Below are positions 36,801 through 45,932 of a stretch of 55,000 nucleotides of DNA, piece by piece. The stretch's first letter is position 1. Each line of letters opens with the position of its first letter. The position numbers and the translations under genes are program-made. This DNA is from Nitrospirales bacterium (lineage in GTDB: Bacteria; Nitrospirota; Nitrospiria; Nitrospirales; UBA8639), in assembly GCA_022825885.1 (NCBI GenBank), contig JAJDVY010000038.1, forward strand, positions 1 through 55,000, read 5' to 3'. Under the pieces are notes generated by a model. It worked only from the letters and a program-made list of their open reading frames with translations. It was not told where the DNA came from and did no database searches.

Positions 36801-37517
36801 ACAGACCACGTGCAGGACGTGGTCCGTCCCGGTTCGTTGGTATTGCCGGAGGAGAAACGCGAGCCCGGTGGCCGGGGGAAATTTCGGGGCTTGGCCAAAT
36901 CCCCCATAGATCGGGTCGAAGTCCGCTGAAAATTGTTCAACCGCGGAGTCAAGCTCCTGTTGCCCGACCGTCGTGGAGGCGGGGACGCGCATGGCCGTTT
37001 GCAACCGGTCGGTGAAACGCATGGCGCTGTCGGCAATGGCGGCGCGGTCTCGTTCCCAACCTTCGGCAATCTTTTTGAGGACCGTGCCGAAGCCGGGCCT
37101 GCCCCATTTGTCCGTCGGGGGAAAGTACGTGCCGGCGAAGATCGGTTGCTGGTCCGGCGTCAGAAACACCGTCATGGGCCAACCGCCGTTTCCCTGATTC
37201 ATGGCGATGGTGGCTTGCATGTAGATCTCGTCGAGATCCGGACGTTCTTCGCGGTCGACCTTGACGCAGACGTAATAGCGATTCATGAGTGCGGCGATTT
37301 CATCGTTCTCAAACGATTCCCGTTCCATGACGTGGCACCAATGACACGCGGAATACCCAATGGACAGGAGCAGGGGCTTATCCTGAGCCTTGGCCAACTT
37401 CAACGCTTCCGGACCCCAGGGATGCCACTCCACCGGGTTGTAGGCATGTTGCAGCAAGTACGGGCTGGTTTCGTGAATGAGCCGGTTCGGAGAACGGGTC
37501 GGGTGGGGAGCAGTCAT
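33843..37517 (-). CDS. YyaL-type thioredoxin-domain protein fused to an aldo/keto reductase
   Basis: The 1224-residue protein joins two families that are normally separate. Residues 1 to about 170 form the DUF255 thioredoxin-like domain ([13 protein letters not shown], Cys58 and Cys61 in [14 protein letters not shown]). Residues about 190-680 are the alpha/alpha barrel of the YyaL/SPATA20 family. From about 735 a complete aldo/keto reductase follows ([29 protein letters not shown] with catalytic Asp and Tyr; VSKIGY; LLHNPEY), with an unusually long C-terminal extension. No stop or restart separates the parts. The function of YyaL proteins is not settled; the fused reductase suggests a redox step on a carbohydrate or aldehyde. 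Confidence 0.9.
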   Translation of the reverse strand: MTAPHPTRSPNRLIHETSPYLLQHAYNPVEWHPWGPEALKLAKAQDKPLLLSIGYSACHWCHVMERESFENDEIAALMNRYYVCVKVDREERPDLDEIYMQATIAMNQGNGGWPMTVFLTPDQQPIFAGTYFPPTDKWGRPGFGTVLKKIAEGWERDRAAIADSAMRFTDRLQTAMRVPASTTVGQQELDSAVEQFSADFDPIYGGFGQAPKFPPATGLAFLLRQYQRTGTDHVLHVVCKTLDAMAAGGMYDHIGGGFARYSTDERWLVPHFEKMLYDNALLAKTYLEAFQVTGNLDYKRVTCEILDYILREMTSPDGGYYSATDADSEGVEGKFFVWDPEEIREIVPSEQDAVQFCAYYDITTDGNWEHHSIPNTPHTLEQAAEKLSCSPEELRQTIDRVKPLVYNARLKRVPPGLDDKIITAWNGMMISAMAEAARVLRHGPYLDSASRAADFLLNTLSRPDGGLYRTCRAGKAHLNAYLEDYAYLAEALIDVYEAGGRERYLMEAVRLGERLLSDFLDKTHGGFFTTANDHEVLILRGREGPDGATPSGNAVAAMALARLSFHQDREDFREAATRAIRAYGQQISRIPRGFAKTIITADFLLNGPLELAFIGAPGDKGNNRLLDAVARHFVPHRIIAHGNPDDPEPQHPLLKDKGLVEGRAALYVCRNYACQAPVTHADDVAQALTGTPRENSPARTLASQGLPGTATAHGTAAYVSRILARSSGAKAHGYTTLGSTGLTNSKIGFGGYRTGIDQDNHRAALMKAIRGGCNLIDTSTNYADGDSERLVGSVLQELFAQNELTRDNVIVVSKIGYVQGNNLQYAKAREQAGRAYSDMVKYGDDIWHCLHPEFLDDQLAGSLDRLGLSTLDVCLLHNPEYFLSDAKQRKLVVDASTLDELRTEFYRRLEQAFVYFEQRIDSGRIQYYGVSSNTSTARPDNPEATSLSRMFEAAQRAAQQAGKSHHGFRVLQLPMNLFESGALLTPNTGPDQTATVLEFAQAHDVAILVNRPLNAIPAQRRGMMRLADPQYEPVGTPFETQRQAVVTLEETFRKEFAPLISYAGKGLEPKDFFSLSDELRDLRSQIHNLEHWDQIESQMIAPHVNQAFQVTAGHLDRDKVTDWETWRTRYVSKLLLLLKIMRQEAAKKSAHHLQAVTATLDRFLPEEKRGEPLSRKALWSLTSTPGVTCVLNGIRTTDYVEDSLTTLGWEPLQNPRSIFESMQA

Positions 37518-37676
37518 GGACCGGACAGTAGCACCGGGCGAAAAAACGGGTCAACTTGAGTCTCTTGATTCCTGTTCTTACAACCTTTTTCGCCAACGCG
37601 GTGAGAGGTTGAGAATCCGGATCGGCGAATTTGAGAAAGAGAATCGTTTATATGTACTAAAACCTAGTGTTTTTTA

Positions 37677-37705
37677 TTGACATCCATCATGGGTCAAGGT
37701 AACCT
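37677..37705 (+). promoter_or_regulatory. Promoter candidate of bacterioferritin
   Basis: TTGACA (37677-37682), a 17-base spacer and TAACCT (37700-37705) precede the gene by about 90 bases. AT-rich sequence just upstream (37645-37676) may be an UP-like element or Fur site, but no clear Fur box is seen. Confidence 0.5.
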
Positions 37706-37794
37706 GAAGGCAGGATGATGATTCAAGTTCTGAAACGTTCTTGATTCAGAGAGTTCACGAACATATACAGCCGGTATTGAAAAAGGAGGCAGCG

Positions 37795-38274
37795 ATGAAA
37801 GCCAAACAGGGAGTCGTCGATCTTCTCAACAAGCTGTTGACCGAAGAATTGACGGTCATCAACCAGTATTTCCTGCATGCCAAAATGTGCAAGAACTGGG
37901 GGTATGACCGATTGCATCATCACGTATTGGACCGTAGCTACGGAGAAATGAAAGACGCGAAAGAGGTGATCGATCGCATTCTGTTTCTGGAAGGCCTTCC
38001 CAACATGCAGCGGCTGGGAACGGTCAAAATCGGGGAGACCGTCACGGAACAGTTGAAAGCCGACTTGGACAAGGAAAAAGCCATGGTCAAGATGATGACC
38101 GAAGGCATCCAGCATTGTACGAAGGTCGGCGATTTTACAACGCGCCACATGCTGGAAGACATGGCGAAAGAGGAAGAAGAACACATCGATTGGATCGAAA
38201 CGCAGTTGGAAACCATCAAGCAGGTCGGGTTGCAAAATTACCTGAGCGAACAAATCCACGAAGAAGGCAGTTAA
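37795..38274 (+). CDS. bfr: Bacterioferritin
   Basis: The 159-residue four-helix protein closely follows E. coli bacterioferritin (LLTEELTVINQYFLHAKM, RILFLEGLPNMQ, EEEEHIDWIETQL, LQNYLSEQI). Met52, which ligates the shared heme between two subunits, is present (YGEMKDAK), as are the ferroxidase glutamates and histidine. Twenty-four subunits store iron and detoxify Fe(II) with peroxide. AAAAGGAGG precedes the ATG. It has its own promoter and terminator, so it is a single-gene unit. Confidence 0.96.
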   Translation: MKAKQGVVDLLNKLLTEELTVINQYFLHAKMCKNWGYDRLHHHVLDRSYGEMKDAKEVIDRILFLEGLPNMQRLGTVKIGETVTEQLKADLDKEKAMVKMMTEGIQHCTKVGDFTTRHMLEDMAKEEEEHIDWIETQLETIKQVGLQNYLSEQIHEEGS

Positions 38275-38295
38275 GCGGTCGTTCGTTTCGTCCAA

Positions 38296-38347
38296 GCCTT
38301 GAAGGGGAAAAGCCGGATAGGGGCTTTTCCTTTTCAAGGCCTTTTTG
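38296..38347 (+). terminator. Intrinsic terminator of bacterioferritin
   Basis: GCCTTGAAGGGGAAAAGCC pairs with GGCTTTTCCTTTTCAAGGC around GGATAGG, followed by CTTTTTG, 21 bases after the stop. Confidence 0.85.
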
Positions 38348-38399
38348 TGACGTCATAAGCGTTGCCGGAACTCTTTCTTTTCCGTAAAGGAGACGTTAT

Positions 38400-38954
38400 A
38401 TGGCTTTGACCCATTCGACGATGTTGGAATTGGGAACGATCATTCCAGATTTTCAGTTGCCTGACGTCGTGTCAGGCGTCATGATCCGTCCTGGCCAATT
38501 TGCCGAACAACACGGATTGCTGGTGATGTTCATTTGCCGGCATTGCCCTTATGTCGTTCACGTGCAGCAGGAGTTGGGCCGGTTGGGCCGGGATTATGCC
38601 GGGACATCGCTTGGCGTGATTGCGATCAGCAGTAACGACGCGGATAACTATCCGGATGACCATCCGGATCGTTTGCGGGCCATGGCCCGGGAACTCGAAT
38701 TCACGTTCCCTTACTGTTACGACGAAACCCAGGCCGTGGCCAAGGCCTTCACGGCGGCCTGCACACCGGATTTCTTCTTATTCGACAAGACGCGGAAGCT
38801 GGTGTACCGGGGACAGTTGGATGACAGTCGTCCGGGGAACGGGAAGCCGGTGACGGGAAAAGATTTGCGTGCGGCGATCGAGGCCGTCCTGTCGGATCGA
38901 CCCGTGGTCCGCGACCAACGCCCAAGCGCCGGGTGCAACATCAAGTGGAAATAG
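38400..38954 (+). CDS. Thioredoxin-like (AhpC/TSA-type) protein
   Basis: The 184-residue product has an AhpC/TSA fold start (LGTIIPDFQLPDVVSG) and a CRHC motif (Cys46/Cys49) followed by PYVVH. The later elements are GVIAISSNDADNYPDDHPD and the cis-Pro strand CTPDFFLFDKTRKLVYRGQLDD. This matches the thioredoxin-family redox proteins often annotated as peroxiredoxin-like. It lacks a signal peptide and is probably cytosolic. An AAAGGAGACGTTAT site precedes the ATG. Confidence 0.85.
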   Translation: MALTHSTMLELGTIIPDFQLPDVVSGVMIRPGQFAEQHGLLVMFICRHCPYVVHVQQELGRLGRDYAGTSLGVIAISSNDADNYPDDHPDRLRAMARELEFTFPYCYDETQAVAKAFTAACTPDFFLFDKTRKLVYRGQLDDSRPGNGKPVTGKDLRAAIEAVLSDRPVVRDQRPSAGCNIKWK

Positions 38955-39017
38955 GGAATAACGATCGTTATGCCGGGACATCCCCTGGTTGTCCTGATCC
39001 GATTGCCGAATCGCTTC

Positions 39018-40571
39018 CTACCGCCTCCAGGCAAACAATTTCTTGAGGAATCGTTTCTTGCCCTCGGTAAGGGTGGTTTTTCTCCAGGCGTTGGCGACTT
39101 TTTTGATGACTTCGGCTTGGGTGGGGTAGGGATGAATCGTGCCGGTGATCGTTCCCAAGCCGAGCCCCCCTTTCATGGCCAACGTGAATTCGCTGATCAG
39201 GTCACCGGCATGGGCCGCCACGATTGTCGCGCCCACGATGGCGTCGGTTCCCTTCTTCACGTGTACGCGGGCAAATCCTCGATCCTCCCCGTCCAGAACC
39301 GCCCGGTCGACTTCATCGAGTTTGAACGTAAAGGTATCGACCTCGATGCCCTTGTTTTTGGCCTCGGCCTCGTACAACCCGACGTGTGCGATTTCCGGGT
39401 CCGTATAGGTCGCCCAGGGGATCGTGAGCGAATCCGTTTTGGCGTAACCCAATCCAAGGGGATGAGGGAACAAAGCGTTTTGAATGACAATTTGGGCCAT
39501 GGCATCCGCTGCATGCGTGAACTTGAACGGGAAACACACGTCACCGGCGGCATAGACGTGGGGGTTAGTCGTCTGTAGTCGATTGTTGACCTTGACCCCG
39601 GTTTTTGTATCGTGTTCCACCCCGGCCGTTTCGAGTCCGAGATTGTCCACGTTAGGCGCACGTCCCACCCCGACGAGTATCTCATCGACCACGAGTTCGT
39701 GCTGCTCACCGTGGCTCTCGTAATGCAGAATTTTCTCCTGTCCGCGAGCTTCGATGGTTGTGATCCGTGAATCAAAGGCGAAAGCGACGCCGTCTTCGGT
39801 CATTTGCGTTTGAACGATTTCCGCGGCATCCGCGTCTTCCCGGGGAAGAATGTGCCCAGTTTGTTCGAATAACCACACGCGGCTGCCGAATCGAGCGAAG
39901 GCTTGGGCCAGCTCACAGCCGATCGGACCGGCGCCGATGACGGCTAGTCTTGGCGGGAGCCGGGTTAAGGAAAAAACGGTCTCGTTCGTCAGATAGCCTG
40001 TCGCTTCCAGTCCGTGAATGGGCGGGGCTGCCGCACGTGCGCCGGTGCAGATCGCGGCCTTTGCGAATGCGAGTGTGGTGCCGTCCACGTTGATCGTATT
40101 CGATCCGGTAAACTGGCCTTCGCCCATGAACACGTCGACTCCCAGGCTGGTAAAGCGATGGGCCGAATCGATCCGGCTGAGGCGCGCTCGCAGTTTTCGC
40201 ATTCTCGCCATGGCGACCCCGAAATCGGCGTTGGCTCCATCAGGAACGGTCACACCGAATTCTTGAGCACGCTGCACCGCGTTCCACGCACGGGACGCGC
40301 GAATGACGCCTTTGGACGGCACACATCCGACGTTCAGGCAATCTCCGCCCATCAAATGCCGTTCGACCAGGGCTGCCTTTGCGCCAAGCCCGGCGGCCAC
40401 CGCCGCGGTGACCAGCCCGGCGGTCCCGGCGCCGATAACGACGATGTTGTATCGACCGTCGGGCGTGGGGTTGTTCCAGGTTGGAGGATGGACGTTGTGA
40501 ATGAGTTGTTGATTGAATTCGTCCATCGGGGCCATGCTCACGGATTCATCTCGATGCTCGTCAGTCGGCAT
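39018..40571 (-). CDS. Mercuric reductase-like pyridine nucleotide-disulfide oxidoreductase
   Basis: This 517-residue flavoenzyme has the FAD motif VVIGAGTAGLVTAA, the redox pair Cys78/Cys83 in GGDCLNVGCVPSK, the NAD motif AVIGAGPIGCELAQ, and AAGDVCF. Family members include dihydrolipoamide dehydrogenase and MerA. The vicinal Cys pair that MerA needs at its C-terminus is missing (the end is FAWRR), so mercury reduction is unlikely. The first about 40 residues are an extra polar segment. ATG 40571 follows AAAGGA. It lies downstream of a TVP38 gene, with which it is probably co-transcribed. Confidence 0.88.
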   Translation of the reverse strand: MPTDEHRDESVSMAPMDEFNQQLIHNVHPPTWNNPTPDGRYNIVVIGAGTAGLVTAAVAAGLGAKAALVERHLMGGDCLNVGCVPSKGVIRASRAWNAVQRAQEFGVTVPDGANADFGVAMARMRKLRARLSRIDSAHRFTSLGVDVFMGEGQFTGSNTINVDGTTLAFAKAAICTGARAAAPPIHGLEATGYLTNETVFSLTRLPPRLAVIGAGPIGCELAQAFARFGSRVWLFEQTGHILPREDADAAEIVQTQMTEDGVAFAFDSRITTIEARGQEKILHYESHGEQHELVVDEILVGVGRAPNVDNLGLETAGVEHDTKTGVKVNNRLQTTNPHVYAAGDVCFPFKFTHAADAMAQIVIQNALFPHPLGLGYAKTDSLTIPWATYTDPEIAHVGLYEAEAKNKGIEVDTFTFKLDEVDRAVLDGEDRGFARVHVKKGTDAIVGATIVAAHAGDLISEFTLAMKGGLGLGTITGTIHPYPTQAEVIKKVANAWRKTTLTEGKKRFLKKLFAWRR

Positions 40572-40646
40572 GATGTATCCTTTCTTCCAATATGGTCCTC
40601 CCGGATCTTTCCCTGAACCACGTGAGGGATAAAACCGGGGCATCGA

Positions 40647-41345
40647 TCACGATGGTTTCTTTCCGGCGAATTTGCGATGAAGAATGGGAATAAGCGCCAG
40701 CAAACCCAGAAAGGTAAACGCCAGCAACACGGGCGGCGAGGCAATTTCCGCCAACGAGTTGATGGACCCCAGTTGTCTCCCCGCAAACGCGTAGACAAAG
40801 CTGCCCGGGATAATGCCGACGGAGGTGCCGATGACGTAAGTGCCGAGCGGGATCCGGGTCAGACCGGACACGAGATTCACGAGAAAAAATGGAAAGGCCG
40901 GGATCAACCGTAAGGTCAACAGATAGCTGAAAGCGTTTTGCGCGAATCCGGCCTGAATCGGCTCAATGCGCTCGCCGAATTTGCGTTCGACCCAATCGCG
41001 CAAGACGTACCGCGCCGCCAGAAAGGCCAAGGTTGCGCCCGTGGTGGCCCCGACGTTGACGAAGATTGTCCCGAGGACGCTGCCGAAGAGAAATCCTCCG
41101 GCCAAGGTCATGATGGCTCCGCCGGGTAACGAAAACGCGGTTTGCAGGATATAGGTTGCCACGTAGAGGACGACTGCGGTGGTAAAATTGGCGTTGGTAA
41201 ATTCCAGCAACTGGTCCCGGTTGGCTTTCAGGGCTTCGAGTGAAACGTAACGGCCCAAGTCGAAATAGAAGAATGCCCCGATGCCCAGTGCCAGAATTCC
41301 GAGAATGACAATTTTCCCGAGGGGCGAGGAAGATTTATCGGTCAT
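40647..41345 (-). CDS. TVP38/TMEM64 family membrane protein
   Basis: The 232-residue protein has about six hydrophobic segments and the VTT-domain signatures FSLPGGAIMTLAGGFLFG, GATTGATLAFLAARY and LRLIPAFPFFLVNLVSG. These proteins belong to the DedA/VTT superfamily of lipid-handling or ion-coupled membrane proteins. ATG 41345 is chosen because GGAG precedes it; an in-frame ATG lies four codons upstream. It is flanked by two disulfide flavoreductases on the same strand, an arrangement that suggests a shared role. Confidence 0.88.
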   Translation of the reverse strand: MTDKSSSPLGKIVILGILALGIGAFFYFDLGRYVSLEALKANRDQLLEFTNANFTTAVVLYVATYILQTAFSLPGGAIMTLAGGFLFGSVLGTIFVNVGATTGATLAFLAARYVLRDWVERKFGERIEPIQAGFAQNAFSYLLTLRLIPAFPFFLVNLVSGLTRIPLGTYVIGTSVGIIPGSFVYAFAGRQLGSINSLAEIASPPVLLAFTFLGLLALIPILHRKFAGKKPS

Positions 41346-41414
41346 TGCAGACTCCATTCTTACCGTCGCCACGGTGGACTTGGCTTGTGTTGGCGGGTCG
41401 CATGGTCCTTCCAC

Positions 41415-42848
41415 TCATGAGCCCGCACTCGAATGTTGGCCCGTTGAGCGAGTTCGTTGTTTCGGCTGCACGTTGCCGATGGAAAGAGCGGCTAATTCCT
41501 CTGCCGGATACGTGATGATCTCGGCAAGGGTCGGGTGATAATGGGGGATCCGAGCGAGATCATGAACCGTGCCCTGATAATACATGACGGCGATGAGTTC
41601 GTGAATCAGTTCCGCGGCTTCCGGTCCGACAATATGGGCTCCCAAAATTTTGCCGTTTTCCGGCGAAGCCAGAAGTTTGACGTGACCGTGGGTCTCACCC
41701 AACGTCATTGATTTCCCATGGTCGGCAAACGGATACGAAGCCGCGTGATAGGCGATTTGCCCGTCCCGGCATTCTTTTTCGCTTAATCCGACGCTGGCAA
41801 TTTGAGGATCGGTAAAGACGACTTGGGTTTTGAGCCGGTCGTCATATCGACGAAGCGACTCCCCGGAATGAACAGCGTTCCATCCGGCTATTTCTCCTTG
41901 CTGAATGGCAATATGGACGATTTCATGGAGTCCGTTCACGTCACCCACGGCGTAGATGTGGGGTTGGTTTGTCCGCATCGCGTCGTCTACCGCGATGTTG
42001 CCTTGCCGAACCTCGACCCGTGCAGCCTCCACGTTCAACCCGTCGATGTTAGGTTGTCGCCCCAGGGCTTGGAGAATGACCTCTGCGGTAACGGTTTTCT
42101 CCTTCCCTTCATGGGTGAGGTAAGCCGTTTTTTGTGTACCGTCACGAGTAAATGTATGGAGCCGGGTATTGGTCAAGACCGTCATGCCTTCTTCCCGGAG
42201 CCGTGTTTCCACTGGGCGGGCCAGGTCTTCATCCCCTTGGGACATGACGTGAGTGCTTCGCTGGATCAACGTGACGCGGGTGCCGATACGCTGGAAGAAT
42301 TGGGCCAGTTCCAAGGCCACGGGCCCGCCGCCGAGGACGATCATGGACCGGGGGACGTTGCGCAGTTCCAGGGCTTCATCGCTGGTGAGGTAGCCGACTT
42401 CTTCAAGCCCGGCTATCGGGACACGGGAGACCACGGACCCCGTGGAGATAATGAACGTCTTGGCTGCCAGTTTGTGTGGACCGGTCTGGACTTCGTGGGG
42501 AGACAGGAACGCCGCGCGTTCCTCATAGAGGGTGAAACGGGAATCTTTCAACGCATGAATGCGGTCCTCGACAAACTCTTCGACGAGGCGAGCTTTGCGA
42601 CTGATGATGGCGGACAACTCGGCTTTGGCGGCCACGGGCCTCAGCCCGAACTCTTCCGCGCGTCTCATGAGCGACATGACGTCGGAGGAACGCAGGATCG
42701 TCTTGGTCGGCATACATCCGCGTAAAATGCAGAGCCCTCCCAACGGTCCATGATCGATAATGCCGACGTCCGCGCCTTCATCGCGTGCCGTACGTGCCGC
42801 GGCATACCCTGCGGACCCTCCTCCGATGATGAGGACGTCATGTGTCAT
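41415..42848 (-). CDS. Second pyridine nucleotide-disulfide oxidoreductase
   Basis: The 477-residue product starts MTHDVLIIGGGSAGYAAART and carries the redox pair Cys40/Cys45 in GGLCILRGCMPTK. It continues with the NAD motif VLGGGPVALELAQ, YAVGDVNG and the dimer-interface motif HYHPTLAEI. It resembles the MerA/lipoamide dehydrogenase class but differs from its neighbour, with which it shares only family-level similarity. The substrate is unknown. The upstream frame (to ATG 42896) does not resemble the family. Confidence 0.86.
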   Translation of the reverse strand: MTHDVLIIGGGSAGYAAARTARDEGADVGIIDHGPLGGLCILRGCMPTKTILRSSDVMSLMRRAEEFGLRPVAAKAELSAIISRKARLVEEFVEDRIHALKDSRFTLYEERAAFLSPHEVQTGPHKLAAKTFIISTGSVVSRVPIAGLEEVGYLTSDEALELRNVPRSMIVLGGGPVALELAQFFQRIGTRVTLIQRSTHVMSQGDEDLARPVETRLREEGMTVLTNTRLHTFTRDGTQKTAYLTHEGKEKTVTAEVILQALGRQPNIDGLNVEAARVEVRQGNIAVDDAMRTNQPHIYAVGDVNGLHEIVHIAIQQGEIAGWNAVHSGESLRRYDDRLKTQVVFTDPQIASVGLSEKECRDGQIAYHAASYPFADHGKSMTLGETHGHVKLLASPENGKILGAHIVGPEAAELIHELIAVMYYQGTVHDLARIPHYHPTLAEIITYPAEELAALSIGNVQPKQRTRSTGQHSSAGS

Positions 42849-42952
42849 GGCATGGCGAATAAAGGACAACGATCCTGTTTCAGATCCATGAGGCATAGTA
42901 GCCCAAGCGTCTTCCGTGTACAATGCCGTGTCCAGAGATTGGTTGATGATTC

Positions 42953-44269
42953 ATGACAGCGATCGCAAACGGGCGTGGGTGCCGGTACGTGGACCTGGTC
43001 GGTCTGTGGTGCGCGTTGGGATATGCTGCCTTGGCCTTTTTGTCGCGGCGTCCCGGCGAACCCGACCTGCTGATGTTTTTTCTCCTCGTTGCCTGGACCA
43101 GCCTCCCGGTCTTCGTCCTCTACCTGTACTTCCACCGGCGTGGCGAATCTTTTCCCTTGGGACGTCTGGTCTTCTGGGCGGTGGCGTTTCGCATCTGCGG
43201 GTTGGCGGGTGCCCCGTTTTTCGAAGACGACTTTTACCGTTACTTGTGGGACGGTTACCGCTTTGCGACGGCCGGAACGCCATACGGCGCCGCCCCTGAA
43301 GCGTTCTTCAGCGACCCCGGTGTTCCCGCGATCTTTCACGGCATCCTGGATAGGATCAATTATCCTGAATTGCCGACGATCTACGCTCCGGTCACGCAGG
43401 CTGTGTTCCTGCTCGGCTACTGGTTGAAACCGGGCAGCCTCGCAGCATTGCAGACGATCCTGATTCTCGTCGATCTCGTGACCATGGTGCTGCTGCTGCG
43501 CCTGACCCCGGCCGTGAACGTTATGCTCTATGCCTGGTGTCCGCTGGTCGTCAAGGAAATCGCCTTTACCGCACATCCTGACGGTCTTGGCATCTGTCTG
43601 CTGTTGGCGGCGATTGTGCTGGCCCGAAAGCATCGCTGGTGGGGTGCCGCCGTCTGTCTGGGGATGGCCGCGGGTGCCAAGATTTTCGCGCTGGTACTGG
43701 TTCCGTTGGTGCTGGTCGGCGCGGGCTTTGGGCCTTGGACCCTGTTCGCCGGTACGCTGGCCGGTTTGTACGTGCCGTTTGTCCTGCAAGGCGGGACGGA
43801 CGTCGAATCGCTGTTGGTCTTTGCGCGGGAGTGGGAGTTCAATTCGGCTGCCTTCGGGTTGCTTGCCACCGTCCTGCAACCCTTTGAGGCCAAGGTGGTG
43901 TTGGGTCTGTTGTGCGCCGCCTTCTGGGGACGCTATTATTTGCGATATTCTCAGACCGGCGCGCGTGATGTCCCCAGAGGCGACTGGCTCTATGGCGTGT
44001 TCCTTGCTGCCTCGCCGGTCATCAATCCGTGGTATCTGCTCTGGCTGCTACCGTTTGCCGCGATGACACCGAGTGTCTCTGCGTGGACGGCCTCAGTCGC
44101 GGTCTTCCTTAGCTACGTGACCGGGCTCAACCTGATTGACGGTGATCTGCAACCGTACCAGCAGCCGGTGTGGGTGCGGCCCCTGGAGTTTGGCCTGATC
44201 CTCCTGGCATTGGCCTTCGATCTGTTCCGGCGGCAGTCGACCGGTCTCGGCAACAGAGCAAACAATTGA
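42953..44269 (+). CDS. Multi-spanning GT-C-type glycosyltransferase (GT87-like)
   Basis: The 438-residue protein has about ten hydrophobic segments and the luminal-loop motif FFEDDFYRYLWDGY. Acidic residues at this place are catalytic in GT-C enzymes that use polyprenyl-phosphate sugars. The end of the protein (SPVINPWYLLWLLPF) is typical of the mannosyltransferase-like branch. It should act in the inner membrane on the periplasmic side. It is the first gene of a three-gene unit with a GT2 and a DUF547 protein. Confidence 0.78.
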   Translation: MTAIANGRGCRYVDLVGLWCALGYAALAFLSRRPGEPDLLMFFLLVAWTSLPVFVLYLYFHRRGESFPLGRLVFWAVAFRICGLAGAPFFEDDFYRYLWDGYRFATAGTPYGAAPEAFFSDPGVPAIFHGILDRINYPELPTIYAPVTQAVFLLGYWLKPGSLAALQTILILVDLVTMVLLLRLTPAVNVMLYAWCPLVVKEIAFTAHPDGLGICLLLAAIVLARKHRWWGAAVCLGMAAGAKIFALVLVPLVLVGAGFGPWTLFAGTLAGLYVPFVLQGGTDVESLLVFAREWEFNSAAFGLLATVLQPFEAKVVLGLLCAAFWGRYYLRYSQTGARDVPRGDWLYGVFLAASPVINPWYLLWLLPFAAMTPSVSAWTASVAVFLSYVTGLNLIDGDLQPYQQPVWVRPLEFGLILLALAFDLFRRQSTGLGNRANN

Positions 44270-44286
44270 GATAGCAACGGGATGCG

Positions 44287-45039
44287 ATGTATAAAGGCTT
44301 GAGTGTCGGAGTCGTGATTCCGGCGTGCAACGAAGAAGACAACATTGGCCCGGTGGTCAGCGCGTTGCTGGATCTTCGTGCGGATGCCGGGCCCCGGGTC
44401 ATCGACGACGTTGTGGTGTGCGACAACGGATCGACGGACGACACCGCCGCGCATGCGCGCGCGGCGGGCGCCCGTGTCGTCGTCGAGGAGACGCCAGGCT
44501 ATGGCAGGGCGTGTTTGACGGCCATCGCCGCTCTCCACCCGGTGGACGTCGTCCTGTTCGTCGACGGCGACCAGTCGTTCGAGACCCGGCAGGCACTTGA
44601 TCTGCTGGCGGCTATCGCGGACGGCGCCGATTTGGCTATCGGGTCCCGTGCGCTGGGGCACATGGAACCGGGTGCCATGTCAATGCCGCAAATCGTCGGT
44701 AATCGCGTGGCAGGTCTGCTGATCCGGCTGCTGTGGGGGCAGGTGGTTACCGACCTGGGGCCTTTCCGGGCCATTCGCGCGGATGCCCTGCAACGGCTCG
44801 GCATGCGCGATCTTGCCTATGGCTGGACGGTGGAGATGCAGGTCAAAGCCATCCAATTGAACATGCGGCTCGTCGAGACGCCGGTGAATACTCTGCGACG
44901 GCGTTTTGGAATATCCAAGGTTGGAGGGACCCTGAAGGGCGTTATCGGCGCCGGCATCGGCATTCTCGGGATGATTGCCACGTTGCGATGCCGTCGCGTG
45001 GAGTCCGGCAGAACGGACAAGGAGGGCGAACGACCATGA
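44287..45039 (+). CDS. Family 2 glycosyltransferase
   Basis: The 250-residue enzyme has the GT2 A-fold: VVIPACNEEDNIGPVV, VVCDNGSTDDTA and FVDGDQSFE as the metal-binding acidic motif. It resembles the polyprenyl-phosphate sugar synthases (DPM1-like) that would make the donor for a GT-C enzyme such as the preceding gene. The DUF547 gene overlaps its stop by four bases. Confidence 0.87.
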   Translation: MYKGLSVGVVIPACNEEDNIGPVVSALLDLRADAGPRVIDDVVVCDNGSTDDTAAHARAAGARVVVEETPGYGRACLTAIAALHPVDVVLFVDGDQSFETRQALDLLAAIADGADLAIGSRALGHMEPGAMSMPQIVGNRVAGLLIRLLWGQVVTDLGPFRAIRADALQRLGMRDLAYGWTVEMQVKAIQLNMRLVETPVNTLRRRFGISKVGGTLKGVIGAGIGILGMIATLRCRRVESGRTDKEGERP

Positions 45040-45908
45040 AATCAACCCTGATTACGACAGAACGTGCAACGCGTCGCCTGCGGATTGCCTTATGCCTGTT
45101 CGTGGCGATGCTGCCCGCCGTTGCCGCACATGCCCAGTCCCCGAAACTGATTCCGGCGTGGGACGCGAGCGACGAAAACAACGTTGAGCATATCGATCAT
45201 GCGGCTTGGCAGAAAATCCTGGATGATTATCTGCGCGTGCATGACTCGGGCGTGAATCGCTTTGCCTATGGGGCGCTCAAGGACAATGCGGGGGACAACG
45301 CCAAGCTGGCGGCGTACCTGACGTCTTTGCAATCGCTTGATCCGAGGAACTATTCCCGTGCGGAGCAGAAAGCGTATTGGATCAATTTCTACAATGCCCT
45401 GACCGTCAAGGTTGTGACGGACGCCTATCCCGTGGCTTCCATCAGGGACATCAGCGAAAGCCTGCTCGGCAAATTGGGGAGCATCTTCGGCGGGCCCTGG
45501 GACGACGTGCATGCCAGCGTCGCCGGTCTGGACCTGACGCTGAATAACATTGAGCACGGCATCCTGAGACCTGTTTGGCGGGACAACCGAATCCATTATG
45601 CGGTGAACTGCGCCAGCTACGGCTGTCCGAACTTGAATCCCACGGCCTTTACCGCGGACAACACCGAGAAATTGCTCGATGCCGGCGCGCGTGCCTACGT
45701 GAACCATCCGCGGGGCGTCGAGTTCGTGGATGACGATTTCATCATCATTTCGAGCATTTACAAATGGTATGCGGCTGACTTCGGGGGCACCGAGAAGTCG
45801 GTGATCAACCACCTCGTCACGTATGCGGACAAGGCGCTCGCAACGCGCCTCAGGAAGTTTTCCGGCTCAGTGGACTACGAATATGACTGGAGCCTGAACC
45901 GGCCCTGA
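45036..45908 (+). CDS. Exported DUF547 domain protein
   Basis: This 290-residue protein has a signal peptide (LRIALCLFVAMLPAVAAHAQ) and the DUF547 signature: QKAYWINFYNALTVKVV, the IRDIS loop, LDLTLNNIEHGILRP and YAVNCASYGCPNL. Family members have a papain-like fold with an apparent Cys/His site and unknown substrate. ATG 45036 overlaps the preceding gene's stop. The periplasmic location matches a role with the glycosyltransferases. Confidence 0.88.
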   Translation: MKSTLITTERATRRLRIALCLFVAMLPAVAAHAQSPKLIPAWDASDENNVEHIDHAAWQKILDDYLRVHDSGVNRFAYGALKDNAGDNAKLAAYLTSLQSLDPRNYSRAEQKAYWINFYNALTVKVVTDAYPVASIRDISESLLGKLGSIFGGPWDDVHASVAGLDLTLNNIEHGILRPVWRDNRIHYAVNCASYGCPNLNPTAFTADNTEKLLDAGARAYVNHPRGVEFVDDDFIIISSIYKWYAADFGGTEKSVINHLVTYADKALATRLRKFSGSVDYEYDWSLNRP

Positions 45909-45932
45909 GGCGCATCAAGCCACGCGGGGACA

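Noticed and set aside
39018-40571. Mercuric reductase (MerA) identity for this flavoenzyme
   Set aside because: The N-terminal metal-binding domain and the C-terminal cysteine pair of MerA are absent, and no other mer genes are nearby.
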